Part shown: one piece after another, positions 52,703-60,611 of the stretch
How the letters are laid out: each line of letters starts with the position of its first letter
Position numbering within the stretch: the stretch's first letter is position 1
Source of the DNA: Acetobacteraceae bacterium
GTDB lineage: Bacteria > Pseudomonadota > Alphaproteobacteria > Acetobacterales > Acetobacteraceae
Assembly (NCBI GenBank): GCA_022842185.1
Contig: JALHQB010000015.1
Coordinates: 1-64,000, forward strand
DNA: 64,000 nucleotides
Direction: 5' to 3'
Notes under the pieces: generated by a model
What the model was told of the DNA's origin: nothing
Database searches by the model: none
Seen by the model: only the letters and a program-made list of their open reading frames with translations
Position numbers and translations under genes: made by a program

Positions 52703-54130
52703 ATGACCCGATTCATCCTCGTCGCCTTCGACGGGCTGCGGCCCGACATGGTGTCGCCCGAAGCGACGCCGAACCTGGCCGAACTGGCGGCACAGGGAAC
52801 CCGTTTCGCCCATGCGCGCAGCGTGTTCCCCAGTGAGACGCGCGTGGCCACGCCCTCGCTCATCACCGGCTGCCGGCCCGGCGGGCACGGCATGGTGGCG
52901 AACACGCTGTTCGATGCGACAGTGGCCCCCAACCGCCTGCTGCGGACGAAGCTCGTCGCCGATGTGATGGCGCTGGCGCAGGGTGCCGAAAGCCCGTTGG
53001 AACGGCCGAGCCTCGCCGAGCGCATGGCGCCGCGCGGGCTGGACTTCGCCCTGGTCAGCGCGGGTACGGCGGGGGCGGCGCAGTTGCTGCATCCGGCGGC
53101 CGATCGCCTCGGCAGTTTCCGGTGGAATGTCGAGGATGAGGATGGCGAGACCGCCGCGCTGGTGCGCGACCGCCTTGGCCCGACGCCGCCGCAGACGGTG
53201 CCGAACCTGGCCCGCCTGCGCCACGCCGCGCGCGTGCTGCTGGAGATCGTGCTGCCCGAGCGCCGTCCTGAGGTGGCGCTGCTGTGGCTGTCGGAACCCG
53301 ACATCGCCTTCCATTGGGGTGGGCTGCGGTCGCCCGAGGCACAGGCCGGGCTTCGCGCCGCCGACGATGTACTGGGCGACATCATCGCCTGGCGCGAGGC
53401 GCAGCCCGATGCGGCGGAGATCGCCATCATCGTTCTGTCCGATCACGGCCATGTCACGGGGCGCGGCAAGCGGTCCTTGCAGCAGGAACTGTGTCGCGCC
53501 GGCTTCCGCGCCGGGACCGGCCTGTCGGAAGGCGTGGACATCGCCGTCGCGCCGGCTGCCGCGCCGGGGCTGTGGTTCAGGGACGCGTCGCTGGCACCGC
53601 AGGTGGCCGCCTTCCTGGCGGAGCAGGACTGGGCCGGTCCGCTACTGGCACGCGATCCGTCGATCCTGCCGACAGGCCAAGCCACCCCACTGGCGCTGCT
53701 GGGTAGCGGGCATCGCCGCAGCGCCGACCTCGTCGTCACCTTCGCGGGCAGCGAGGCGGATGACGAATGGGGCCTGCCGGGCCACGCGCCTTTCGATGCG
53801 CCGGATGTACCCGAAGGCGGCGGGATGCACGGTGGCCTGCACCGCGCTGAATTGGCGACGGTCCTGGTGATGCAGGGCGGCCCGTTCCGGCGGGGTGTCA
53901 TCGCGCAGATGCCGGCGGATCTGACGGATATCGTCCCGACGGTGGTGCATCTGTTGGGGATGGATCCACGCGACATGGAAGGCCGGCCGCTTGCCGCGGC
54001 CTGGGATGACAGGGAGGACCCGGCGCCCATCAACGGGGTTGTCGAACTACCGCGTGGCTTCATTCTGCAAGTCATGCAGACCCCGGAGCATGGACGTCTT
54101 TACCCGACGGCCTTGCTGCGCCGTCCGTAA
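52703..54130 (+). CDS. Type I phosphodiesterase/nucleotide pyrophosphatase-like hydrolase
   Basis: A 475-residue alkaline-phosphatase-superfamily protein. Metal sites are FILVAFDGLRPDMV (Asp9), the nucleophile region ARSVFPSETRVATPSLITGCRPGGHGM with a Ser or Thr, LSDHGHVTGRGKR, and GGGMHGGLHR. There is no signal peptide. It closes the operon that begins with the PMH/sulfatase, so both termini of the operon encode ester hydrolases of the same superfamily, supporting shared use of imported phosphate or phosphonate esters. The frame is open from 52394, but homology starts at this ATG. Confidence 0.88.
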   Translation: MTRFILVAFDGLRPDMVSPEATPNLAELAAQGTRFAHARSVFPSETRVATPSLITGCRPGGHGMVANTLFDATVAPNRLLRTKLVADVMALAQGAESPLERPSLAERMAPRGLDFALVSAGTAGAAQLLHPAADRLGSFRWNVEDEDGETAALVRDRLGPTPPQTVPNLARLRHAARVLLEIVLPERRPEVALLWLSEPDIAFHWGGLRSPEAQAGLRAADDVLGDIIAWREAQPDAAEIAIIVLSDHGHVTGRGKRSLQQELCRAGFRAGTGLSEGVDIAVAPAAAPGLWFRDASLAPQVAAFLAEQDWAGPLLARDPSILPTGQATPLALLGSGHRRSADLVVTFAGSEADDEWGLPGHAPFDAPDVPEGGGMHGGLHRAELATVLVMQGGPFRRGVIAQMPADLTDIVPTVVHLLGMDPRDMEGRPLAAAWDDREDPAPINGVVELPRGFILQVMQTPEHGRLYPTALLRRP

Positions 54131-54566
54131 TTCAAGATGTCGTTGCCCCTCTCGGACAGACAGGCACCCAAATTGGCTACTGTCTGAACGTGCAGTGCCA
54201 CGCGTGGCCTTGGTCGTCTGGCAGGCCTCGCCAAGTGGTGCGGACGCGAGCCTCCTGAAGCACTGGCACGGCGACATGGCCATACTGGATCGGATTGCGA
54301 AGCAGTGGACAAGAAGGTCGCTCACCGAGAGCGACTGGATCAGTTCGCCTGATCGTAGGGGTCATAGGGGCGGACCCGCGTTTCCGGCTCGCTCGCGACG
54401 ATGACGGCGCCCGATGTGATGACCATCAGGATGAGGCAAACGATGATCGCCACGAACTTCATGCATGCCGGCTTAACCGGTTTACCCGCGTGCGCACCAA
54501 TCACTATTTTGGGTTGTAACGCCCCAATCAGATACACGTATCACGCGATCTCGTCGTGAAAGCTGC
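54131..54566. other. Mostly non-coding gap after the PMH operon
   Basis: 436 bp with short open frames only. A minus-strand ORF (54340-54462) is listed separately. A CCGGTTAAGCCGG palindrome lies at about 54469-54481. No terminator after the phosphodiesterase is obvious. Confidence 0.45.
54340..54462 (-). CDS. Possible 40-residue single-span membrane peptide
   Basis: Starts MKFVAIIVCLILMVITS, a hydrophobic stretch of about 18 residues after a Lys, then a polar tail ending RVRPYDPYDQAN. It could be a small membrane or secreted peptide. No good ribosome-binding site precedes it, and no neighbour supports it, so it is weak. Confidence 0.35.
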   Translation of the reverse strand: MKFVAIIVCLILMVITSGAVIVASEPETRVRPYDPYDQAN

Positions 54567-54896
54567 TCACACCCCTCCGTCACGGGTCTGTGGGCGGCGG
54601 CCCTGGAGTCCTTTGCCGATGGCACCATAGCGTGCGGCCTGCGGCGGTGCCCCGCCTGCCTCATATTCTTGCCGGACCCTCGCGATCGCCGTTTGGAATT
54701 CCCGTCGCACCGCATCCATCATTTCCCGACCATGGACACCGCCGCGATCAGCAACACAGCCTAGGGCAGCGAACAGTTCCTCCGCTATCGCAGTGAGCTG
54801 CGCTTGCGGCTGATCTGTTAAGGCAAGCTGCTCGCGGAGCGCCCACTCGATGGAGGCGCCAAGGGCTTGTCGCTGCATCAATTCCTCTGCACGCAT
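54567..54896 (-). CDS. Hypothetical protein, helical
   Basis: A 109-residue protein, mostly predicted helix: LGASIEWALREQLALTDQPQAQLTAIAEELFAALGC, then REMMDAVRREFQTAIARVRQEYEAG. Acidic and basic residues alternate in heptad-like spacing, so a coiled coil is possible. I do not recognise it. No Shine-Dalgarno evidence is decisive, and no partner gene is adjacent. Confidence 0.5.
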   Translation of the reverse strand: MRAEELMQRQALGASIEWALREQLALTDQPQAQLTAIAEELFAALGCVADRGGVHGREMMDAVRREFQTAIARVRQEYEAGGAPPQAARYGAIGKGLQGRRPQTRDGGV

Positions 54897-55184
54897 CGGC
54901 GGGTGGGTCCGCCTGTTCGTCCGCGCCTGGGCTTCTTAGGCGCACTATTCTGTAGGTGAATGTAATATGTCGGCAAAACTACGTTCCCGAGCGTCAAAGG
55001 GTTCTAGCGTTCGTGAATTTTGCGTCAATGATTTATCGCAGTAAATGATAAACTGGTTAGAAACCAACTAGTTATGAAGGACAATAAATAAGCACAACTT
55101 TTGCGCGAGTCGATATTAATTTGCTGCACGCATGGGTGTGCTACTGACCGGCGTGTTGATTTCGAATTGTAAAGGATCGACGTT
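54897..55184. other. AT-rich islet upstream of a small ORF
   Basis: 288 bp with a clear drop in GC, especially 54950-55110 (for example AATTTTGCGTCAATGATTT and GACAATAAATAAGCAC), plus ACTGGTTAGAAACCAACT at about 55052-55069 and an AACTAGTT palindrome. It may hold a promoter for the ORF at 55185 or be foreign. No gene seen. Confidence 0.5.
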
Positions 55185-55412
55185 ATGGGCTCGTTCAATG
55201 CAACCATTGCGGACATCCGTGCAGTAGCACCTCCCCAAACGGCAGTGCTTCGGCATGTCAGCCGCTACCCCGAACCGGCGATCGGCTACTTCGCGGCGGT
55301 GACGCCGGCGTTGGAACTGGCTTTGGCCAACGCGCATGAGGCGGGACACGAACGCGCGGTGCGGGTTCTTTCCGCCGTGATTGGCATCCTGGATGACCCA
55401 AGGCTGCGTTAG
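55185..55412 (+). CDS. Hypothetical 75-residue protein
   Basis: Begins MGSFNATIADIRAVAPPQTAVLRHVSRYPEPAIGY and continues VTPALELALANAHEAGHERAVRVLSAVIGILD. The ribosome-binding site AAGGATCGACGTT lies before the ATG, and codon use is GC-rich like neighbours. I do not recognise the family; the second half is an amphipathic helix pair. It is preceded by the AT-rich islet that could be its promoter. Confidence 0.5.
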   Translation: MGSFNATIADIRAVAPPQTAVLRHVSRYPEPAIGYFAAVTPALELALANAHEAGHERAVRVLSAVIGILDDPRLR

Positions 55413-55534
55413 GGCCGGGATGGACCTGGAGGCGGCCGCCAGTCGTCACCCACCATGTCAGCCCCCAGCGCGAGACCTGACAGGGCTCAAAGACCGCGAC
55501 TCAGCAATCATACTCACCCGCGCCGGTATGCCGC

Positions 55535-55595
55535 AGCGCCTCGACCCACTTGCATCACTCGCTGAGTCCAATCAGACGCGATCTGCTCTAGCACC
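55535..55595. repeat. Dispersed palindrome, copy 4 (degenerate)
   Basis: CGCTGAGTCCAATCAGACGCG followed by ATCTGCTCTAG, the same right arm as the 11.56-kb copy. The stem is imperfect. It lies just downstream of the HpxZ/AtzH-like gene, in the 55413-55612 gap which has no gene, a position suggestive of transcript termination. Confidence 0.6.
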
Positions 55596-55612
55596 CTGGT
55601 GGCGTCAGGCGC

Positions 55613-55999
55613 TCAGGCCAGCATGCTGACATGGGCGGCAACGACCTTCCATCCCTCCGGCGTACGCAGCCAGGTCTGGCTCTGCCGGCCGCGCTTGCCG
55701 CTGGCGAGAATCACATACTCCGTGTTGGCAACAGCAAAGTCGCGGCCGAAGGTGGTGATGAGCGTATTCTCCAGTCGTCGCGCACGGGATTTGTGTTGCT
55801 CCGGCGTGCGGGAGGCGCGGAAGGCGGCGATCTCGGCATGGCCATAGAGATTTTCCCCGACGCCGTAGCGCAGCGTGTGCGGGCTGTCCCAGAAGCTGTC
55901 ATCCAGCACCGCGACGTCATTGTCGTCCAGGCCGCGATCGTAGCGGTCGAAGGCGGCGCGCACTTCGGCGACGATGGCGGGGTCGTTGATCTCGGTCAT
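55613..55999 (-). CDS. HpxZ/AtzH-like NTF2-fold protein (DUF3225)
   Basis: A 128-residue NTF2-fold protein: INDPAIVAEVRAAFDRYDRGLDDNDVAVLDDSFWDSPHTLRYGVGENLYGHAEIAAFRASR, which is the opening of the HpxZ (oxalurate) and AtzH (cyanuric acid) family, then RRLENTLITTFGRDFAVANTEY and GRQSQTWLRTPEGWKVVAAHVS. Relatives act in degradation of ureido compounds beside amidases. It follows and overlaps the amidase gene by an ATGA, so the pair is translationally coupled. The frame is open upstream to 56233; the ATG at 55999 is the natural start. Confidence 0.85.
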   Translation of the reverse strand: MTEINDPAIVAEVRAAFDRYDRGLDDNDVAVLDDSFWDSPHTLRYGVGENLYGHAEIAAFRASRTPEQHKSRARRLENTLITTFGRDFAVANTEYVILASGKRGRQSQTWLRTPEGWKVVAAHVSMLA

Positions 56000-57174
56000 G
56001 CGCTTGCCTCCAGGGCCTGGGCGATTGCGGCCAGGCGGGCATCGGCCCCGCGCCAGCCAATCAATGAAAGTCCCGCCGGTTTGCCGCCGATGCTGGCGAC
56101 CGGCAAGCTGATCTGCGGCAGGCCGACCAGCCCGGCGAAGGATGTCAGCAGCCCGATGCGCGCCGAATAGCGATCCAACTCGCTGAGCGGCAGGCCGAGC
56201 GGCGGCGCGGTGAAGGGCGTCGTCGGCATGCACAGCACCGCGCCGCCTTCCAGCAACTGCCTGGCACGTTCCACCGCGCGCCGGCGCACGACATTGGCCA
56301 ACGCCACCTGCTCGGCGGTGATGCTGGATGCGACCGTCAGGTTGCGGGCGACGTTGAAGCCGAAGCGTGGATTCACCGCCTCGATCCAGCCGCGGAAAGT
56401 CTGCCAGCTTTCGGCGCGCTGGAGGATGTTGCGCTGGCTGGCCCAGACCTCCAACTCGCCTGGCTCGGCGATGGTCATGGCCGTGGCGCCGCCGAGGAAC
56501 GCCCCAACGCGCGCGACAGCCGGGCGCAGCGCCTCGGCCAGGTCAGGGTCGGCGAAGGCGAAAGCATCTTCCGCCACCAGCAGGCCATCGGCCTCGGCCG
56601 CGGGCAGCTTCGTGCCGAGCAACACTTCGGCGGCGCGCGCGAAGGTCGCCGCATCGCGGGCGAACCAACCGACCGTGTCATAGGTCGGCGCCTGCCGGCA
56701 GACGCCTTCCATCGAGACAGCGCCCAGGCTCGGGCGCATGCCATACAGGCCGCACAGGCTGGAGGGGACCCGAACCGACCCGCCGGAATCGGTCCCCAGG
56801 GCGATGTCGCTCGCCCCCGCCGCGACAGCCGAGGCCGAGCCGCTGGACGACCCGCCCGGCAGGCATCCGGATGCTGCCGGATTGGGCGGCGTGCCGTCGA
56901 AGGCATTGAAGCCCAGGATGCCGAGCGAGATCTCGCAGGTGATGGTCTTGCCGACGAGGTTTGCGCCGGCATCGAGCAAAGCCTGCACCGCCCAGGCATG
57001 GGCGGTCGGGACGGGATGTGTCGCCGCCCAATCCGGATTGCCGCCGCCGGTGCGATGCCCGGCGACGTCGAACAGATCCTTGGCGGCGAAGGTCAGACCG
57101 CCCAGCGGCCCGCCCGTGGCGCCAGGAATCGTCACCCGGGGACCGGGCAGGAAGGCTTCGGCAGGGAATTCCAT
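55996..57174 (-). CDS. Amidase-signature hydrolase (AtzE/AtzF-like)
   Basis: A 392-residue amidase with the Ser-Ser-Lys site: Lys32 region LTFAAKDLFDVAG, CLPGGSSSGSASAVAAGASDIALGTDSGGSVRVPSSLCGLYG, with the cis-Ser and nucleophile Ser. It is shorter than GatA (about 480) and close in length to carboxybiuret- or allophanate-type amidases. Its partner is an AtzH/HpxZ-like protein, supporting action on a ureide or carboxylated amide, but the substrate cannot be read. It follows the ABC ATPase gene by 4 bp in one operon. Confidence 0.88.
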   Translation of the reverse strand: MEFPAEAFLPGPRVTIPGATGGPLGGLTFAAKDLFDVAGHRTGGGNPDWAATHPVPTAHAWAVQALLDAGANLVGKTITCEISLGILGFNAFDGTPPNPAASGCLPGGSSSGSASAVAAGASDIALGTDSGGSVRVPSSLCGLYGMRPSLGAVSMEGVCRQAPTYDTVGWFARDAATFARAAEVLLGTKLPAAEADGLLVAEDAFAFADPDLAEALRPAVARVGAFLGGATAMTIAEPGELEVWASQRNILQRAESWQTFRGWIEAVNPRFGFNVARNLTVASSITAEQVALANVVRRRAVERARQLLEGGAVLCMPTTPFTAPPLGLPLSELDRYSARIGLLTSFAGLVGLPQISLPVASIGGKPAGLSLIGWRGADARLAAIAQALEASA

Positions 57175-57178
57175 CAGG

Positions 57179-58813
57179 CTACTCCGCGGGGGTCAGGATC
57201 TCGGCGCCCTGGCTCCAGGCCGCGCCGGGGACGGCATCGAACAGCGCCCGTGTATAGGGGTGGCGCGGTGCGGCGAAGATCTCCGCCGTGGGGCCCAGTT
57301 CGACGATGGCACCGTGGCGCATCACCGCGATGCGATCGCAGATCTGCAGCGCCACGCGCAGATCATGCGTCACGAACAGCATGGAGATGCCAAGCTTCGC
57401 CTTGATGTCCGCGAGCAGTTCGAGCACCTGCGCCTGCACCGAGACATCGAGTGCCGAGACCGGTTCATCCGCGACGAGCACGTCAGGCTCGACAGCCAGC
57501 GCCCGCGCGATGCCGATGCGCTGCCGCTGCCCGCCGGAGAATTCATGCGGAAAACGGTCGGCGGCGGAAGGATCGAGACCCACCAGACCCAGCAGCCGCC
57601 GGGCCCGCGCATGCGCCTCGGCCGGTGGTGTGCCGTGAATGATCGGCCCTTCGGAGATGATGTCGACCACGCGCTGCCGGGGGTCGAGCGAGGCGTAGGG
57701 ATCCTGGAACACCATCTGCACCTGGCGGCGATACGGGCGCATGGCCTTGGTCGAAAGATGCGTGATGCCTTCGCCCATGAGGATGACGTCGCCGGAATCG
57801 ATCGGCAGCAGCCGCGTCATCGCCCGCGCCAGGGTCGATTTCCCCGACCCCGATTCACCGACCAGGCCAAGCGTTTCGCCCCGGTGCAGTTGCACGCTGA
57901 CCCCGTCGAGCGCCTGGGTGCTGCGGCCGCGCGAAAAGAAGCCCTTCGCCGCATAGGATTTGCGGACATCGACGCTCTCCAGCACCACCAGCCCCGGGGT
58001 GGCTGGTGGGCGATCGGGCACCACCAGCCGTGGCACCGCAGCGAGCAAGGTCTTGGTGTAGGGGTGCTGCGGCGTGTTGAGCACGGCATCGCGCGTGCCG
58101 GATTCGACCAGCACGCCCTTTTGCAGCACGGCAACGTGGTCGGCGATGTCGGCGACGACGCCGAAATCATGGGTGATGAACAGCACCGCCGTGCCGTGTT
58201 CGCGCTGCAGTTCGTGGATCAGGTGCAGGATCTGCGCCTGGGTGGTGACGTCGAGCGCCGTGGTCGGCTCGTCGGCGATCAGCAGCTTCGGGTCCAGCGC
58301 CAGCGCCATGGCGATCATCGCGCGCTGGCGTTGCCCGCCGGACAGCTGGTGCGGAAAGGATCGCGCGATCTTCTCGGGATCCGGCAGATGGACATCCGCC
58401 AGCAGCTTGACCACGCGCGCGCGCCGCTCGGTCGCGCCGAGCGTGGTGTGGATGCGGAACACCTCCTCGATCTGCCGGCCGATGCGGTGCAGCGGATTGA
58501 GCGCGGTCATCGGCTCCTGGAAGATCATGCCGATGCGCGCGCCGCGGATCTTTGCCATCTCGCGCGGGGACAGGCTCACCAGGTCCTGACCTTCGAACAG
58601 GACTCGCCCGCTCGTCACGCTCACGCGCGGGCCGGGCAGCAGGCCGAGCACCGCGCGTGCGGCGAGCGACTTGCCGGAGCCTGATTCGCCGATCAGGCAG
58701 GTCACTTCCCCGGCGCGCAGCGTCAGGTTCATCGCCTGAACCGCGCTGCTGCGGTCCGCGCCGGCCGGCAGGCCGATGGTCAGGTCCTGGATGTCGAGGA
58801 CAATGCCGCTCAT
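57179..58813 (-). CDS. Fused double oligopeptide-type ABC ATPase
   Basis: A 544-residue protein with two complete ATPase halves. The first has Walker [14 protein letters not shown] at about 42 and [32 protein letters not shown]. The second has [70 protein letters not shown]. This YejF/GsiA-like fusion replaces the separate D and F subunits. It overlaps the DppC-like gene (start 58813 against its stop at 58810), so it serves that transporter. Confidence 0.94.
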   Translation of the reverse strand: MSGIVLDIQDLTIGLPAGADRSSAVQAMNLTLRAGEVTCLIGESGSGKSLAARAVLGLLPGPRVSVTSGRVLFEGQDLVSLSPREMAKIRGARIGMIFQEPMTALNPLHRIGRQIEEVFRIHTTLGATERRARVVKLLADVHLPDPEKIARSFPHQLSGGQRQRAMIAMALALDPKLLIADEPTTALDVTTQAQILHLIHELQREHGTAVLFITHDFGVVADIADHVAVLQKGVLVESGTRDAVLNTPQHPYTKTLLAAVPRLVVPDRPPATPGLVVLESVDVRKSYAAKGFFSRGRSTQALDGVSVQLHRGETLGLVGESGSGKSTLARAMTRLLPIDSGDVILMGEGITHLSTKAMRPYRRQVQMVFQDPYASLDPRQRVVDIISEGPIIHGTPPAEAHARARRLLGLVGLDPSAADRFPHEFSGGQRQRIGIARALAVEPDVLVADEPVSALDVSVQAQVLELLADIKAKLGISMLFVTHDLRVALQICDRIAVMRHGAIVELGPTAEIFAAPRHPYTRALFDAVPGAAWSQGAEILTPAE

Positions 58814-59637
58814 CGTTCGCGCAACCTCGGGTTCAGCGCCTCGTTCAGACCATCGCCGATCAGGTTGATCGACAGCACGGTCAGCAGGATGGCGATGCCG
58901 GGAAAGGTGCAGACCCACCAGGCGCTGCGCAGCGAAACGCGCCCTGCGCTGATCTGCAGCCCCCAGCTCATGATGTTGGGGTCGCCGAGGCCGAGAAAGG
59001 CGAGCCCCGTCTCCAGCAGGATCGCTGTCGCCACAAGCAGTGAACCCACCGCGATGATCGAGGACAGGCAGTTGGGCAGAAGATGGCGGAAGATGATGCG
59101 CGGCCCGCTGGCGCCGAGGCCGGCGCTGGCCAGGATGAATTCCCGCCCACCCAGCGCGACGAACTCGCCGCGCACCAACCGCGCGATGCCGGGCCAGGAC
59201 ACCGCCGCGATCGCGATGATGACGCTGAGAAGCGAGGGCGAGAGGATCACCACCAGCAGCATGGCCAGCAGGAAGGCCGGAATGGTCTGGAAGAACTCGG
59301 TCATGCGCATCAGCAGCAGGTCAATCGGGCCGCGGTAATACCCCGCGACCCCGCCGACTGCCGCACCGAACAGCACGGCCGACAGCGCGGCCGAGATGCC
59401 GATGAGGAGCGATGTCCGCGCCCCTTCCGCCACGCCGGCCGCGACGTCCCGCCCCAGCGCATCGGTGCCGAGCGGAAAGCGCAGGCTCGGCGGCTGCAAG
59501 GGCTGGCCGGCGAGGCTGAAGGCGCCTTGCGGGAACAGGAACGGCGCGGTGACGGTCAGCAGGACGACGCAGAAGATGACGAAGGCGCCCGCCAGGGCCA
59601 TCCGGTTGCGCGCGAAGCGCCGCAGGCCGGCGCGCAT
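58810..59637 (-). CDS. Oligopeptide-type ABC permease (DppC-like)
   Basis: A 275-residue inner-membrane protein with the first helix LAGAFVIFCVVLLTVTAPFLF, the family motif FPLGTDALGRDVAAGVAEGARTSLLIG, the loop FILASAGLGASGPRIIFRHLLPN and the late AILLETGLAFLGLGDPNIMSWG. It overlaps the DppB-like stop by 1 bp and the ATPase start by ATGA, confirming an operon. Confidence 0.95.
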   Translation of the reverse strand: MRAGLRRFARNRMALAGAFVIFCVVLLTVTAPFLFPQGAFSLAGQPLQPPSLRFPLGTDALGRDVAAGVAEGARTSLLIGISAALSAVLFGAAVGGVAGYYRGPIDLLLMRMTEFFQTIPAFLLAMLLVVILSPSLLSVIIAIAAVSWPGIARLVRGEFVALGGREFILASAGLGASGPRIIFRHLLPNCLSSIIAVGSLLVATAILLETGLAFLGLGDPNIMSWGLQISAGRVSLRSAWWVCTFPGIAILLTVLSINLIGDGLNEALNPRLRER

Positions 59638-60608
59638 CAGGCCTGGATCCGCGGATCAAGAAACACGGTGAGGATCTCCACGATCAGATTGATGATCACG
59701 ACCAGGCAGGCCGAGATGAAGAAGATGCCGAGCAGCAGATTGAGGTCGCGCGACTGCAGGGCGTTGAAGGCGAGGGTGCCGATGCCGGGCCAGCCGAACA
59801 CCGTCTCGACCACCACCGATCCGCCGATCAGGTTGCCTGCCTGCACACCCGCCATGGTGAGCACGGGCAGGAAGGCGTTGCGCAGCATGTGGCCGAACAT
59901 GATGCGGCGCTCGCTCTGCCCCTTGGCGCGCGCCGTGACGACATAGTCCATGCCGGTCTGTTCGAGCATCGAGGCCCGCATCACGCGCGTGTACAGCGCC
60001 AGGTAGAACAGCCCGAGCGCCGTTGCCGGCATTGCGAGGTGCCGCGCCACATCCAGCACGCGGTCCCAGCCTTCATAGCCTTCCGCGATGTTCTCGAAGC
60101 CGCTCGTGGGGAACCAGCCGAGATGCAGGGAGAAGATCACGATCAGCATCAGCCCGAGCCAGAAGCCCGGCGTCGCGTAACAGATCAGCGTCGCGACCGA
60201 GATCACCGCATCGCGCCACGTGTTGCGCGCCACCGCTGCCAACAGACCGAGCAGCGTGCCGATCGACAGGGCGAAGGTGTAGGCGGTGATCATCAGCAGC
60301 ACGGTCGGCCCGAGCCGCGCGACGACGAGTTCCGACACCGGCGCATCGTTGCGGAAGGAGAAGCCAAGGTCGAATTGCAGCGCGGCCAGGATGTAGGCGA
60401 CGAACTGTTCCGGCAGCGGCCGGTCCAGCCCGAATTTGGCGCGGAGCAATTCCGTGTATTCCGGCGTCGCCGCGCCGCTTTCGCCGGCCAGCACCGAGGC
60501 TGCATCCCCCGGGGCGAGGCGGATCAGGAAGAAGTTCAGGATCAGAATACCGAAGACGACCGGCAGCGCCAGCAGCAGCCGGTAGCCGAAATAGCGCCAG
60601 CGACGCAC
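59637..60608 (-). CDS. Oligopeptide-type ABC permease (DppB-like)
   Basis: A 323-residue membrane protein: RYFGYRLLLALPVVFGILILNFFLIRLAPGDAASVLAGESGAATPEYTELLRAKFGLDRPLPEQFVAYILAALQFDLGFSFRNDAPVSELV, an ordinary DppB N-terminus and periplasmic loop, then the EAA-type loop VVTARAKGQSERRIMFGHMLRNAFLP. It starts 3 bp after the binding-protein stop. Typical length and about six membrane segments. Confidence 0.95.
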   Translation of the reverse strand: MRRWRYFGYRLLLALPVVFGILILNFFLIRLAPGDAASVLAGESGAATPEYTELLRAKFGLDRPLPEQFVAYILAALQFDLGFSFRNDAPVSELVVARLGPTVLLMITAYTFALSIGTLLGLLAAVARNTWRDAVISVATLICYATPGFWLGLMLIVIFSLHLGWFPTSGFENIAEGYEGWDRVLDVARHLAMPATALGLFYLALYTRVMRASMLEQTGMDYVVTARAKGQSERRIMFGHMLRNAFLPVLTMAGVQAGNLIGGSVVVETVFGWPGIGTLAFNALQSRDLNLLLGIFFISACLVVIINLIVEILTVFLDPRIQA

Positions 60609-60611
60609 CGT

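Noticed and set aside
55050-55072. ACTGGTT..AACCAACT considered as a quorum-sensing (lux-type) box
   Set aside because: Symmetry is short and imperfect, and no LuxR or LuxI gene is in the window.
56738-58684. 648-codon plus-strand frame opposite the amidase and fused ATPase
   Set aside because: The opposite strand carries two complete ABC halves and an amidase signature; this frame is a shadow.
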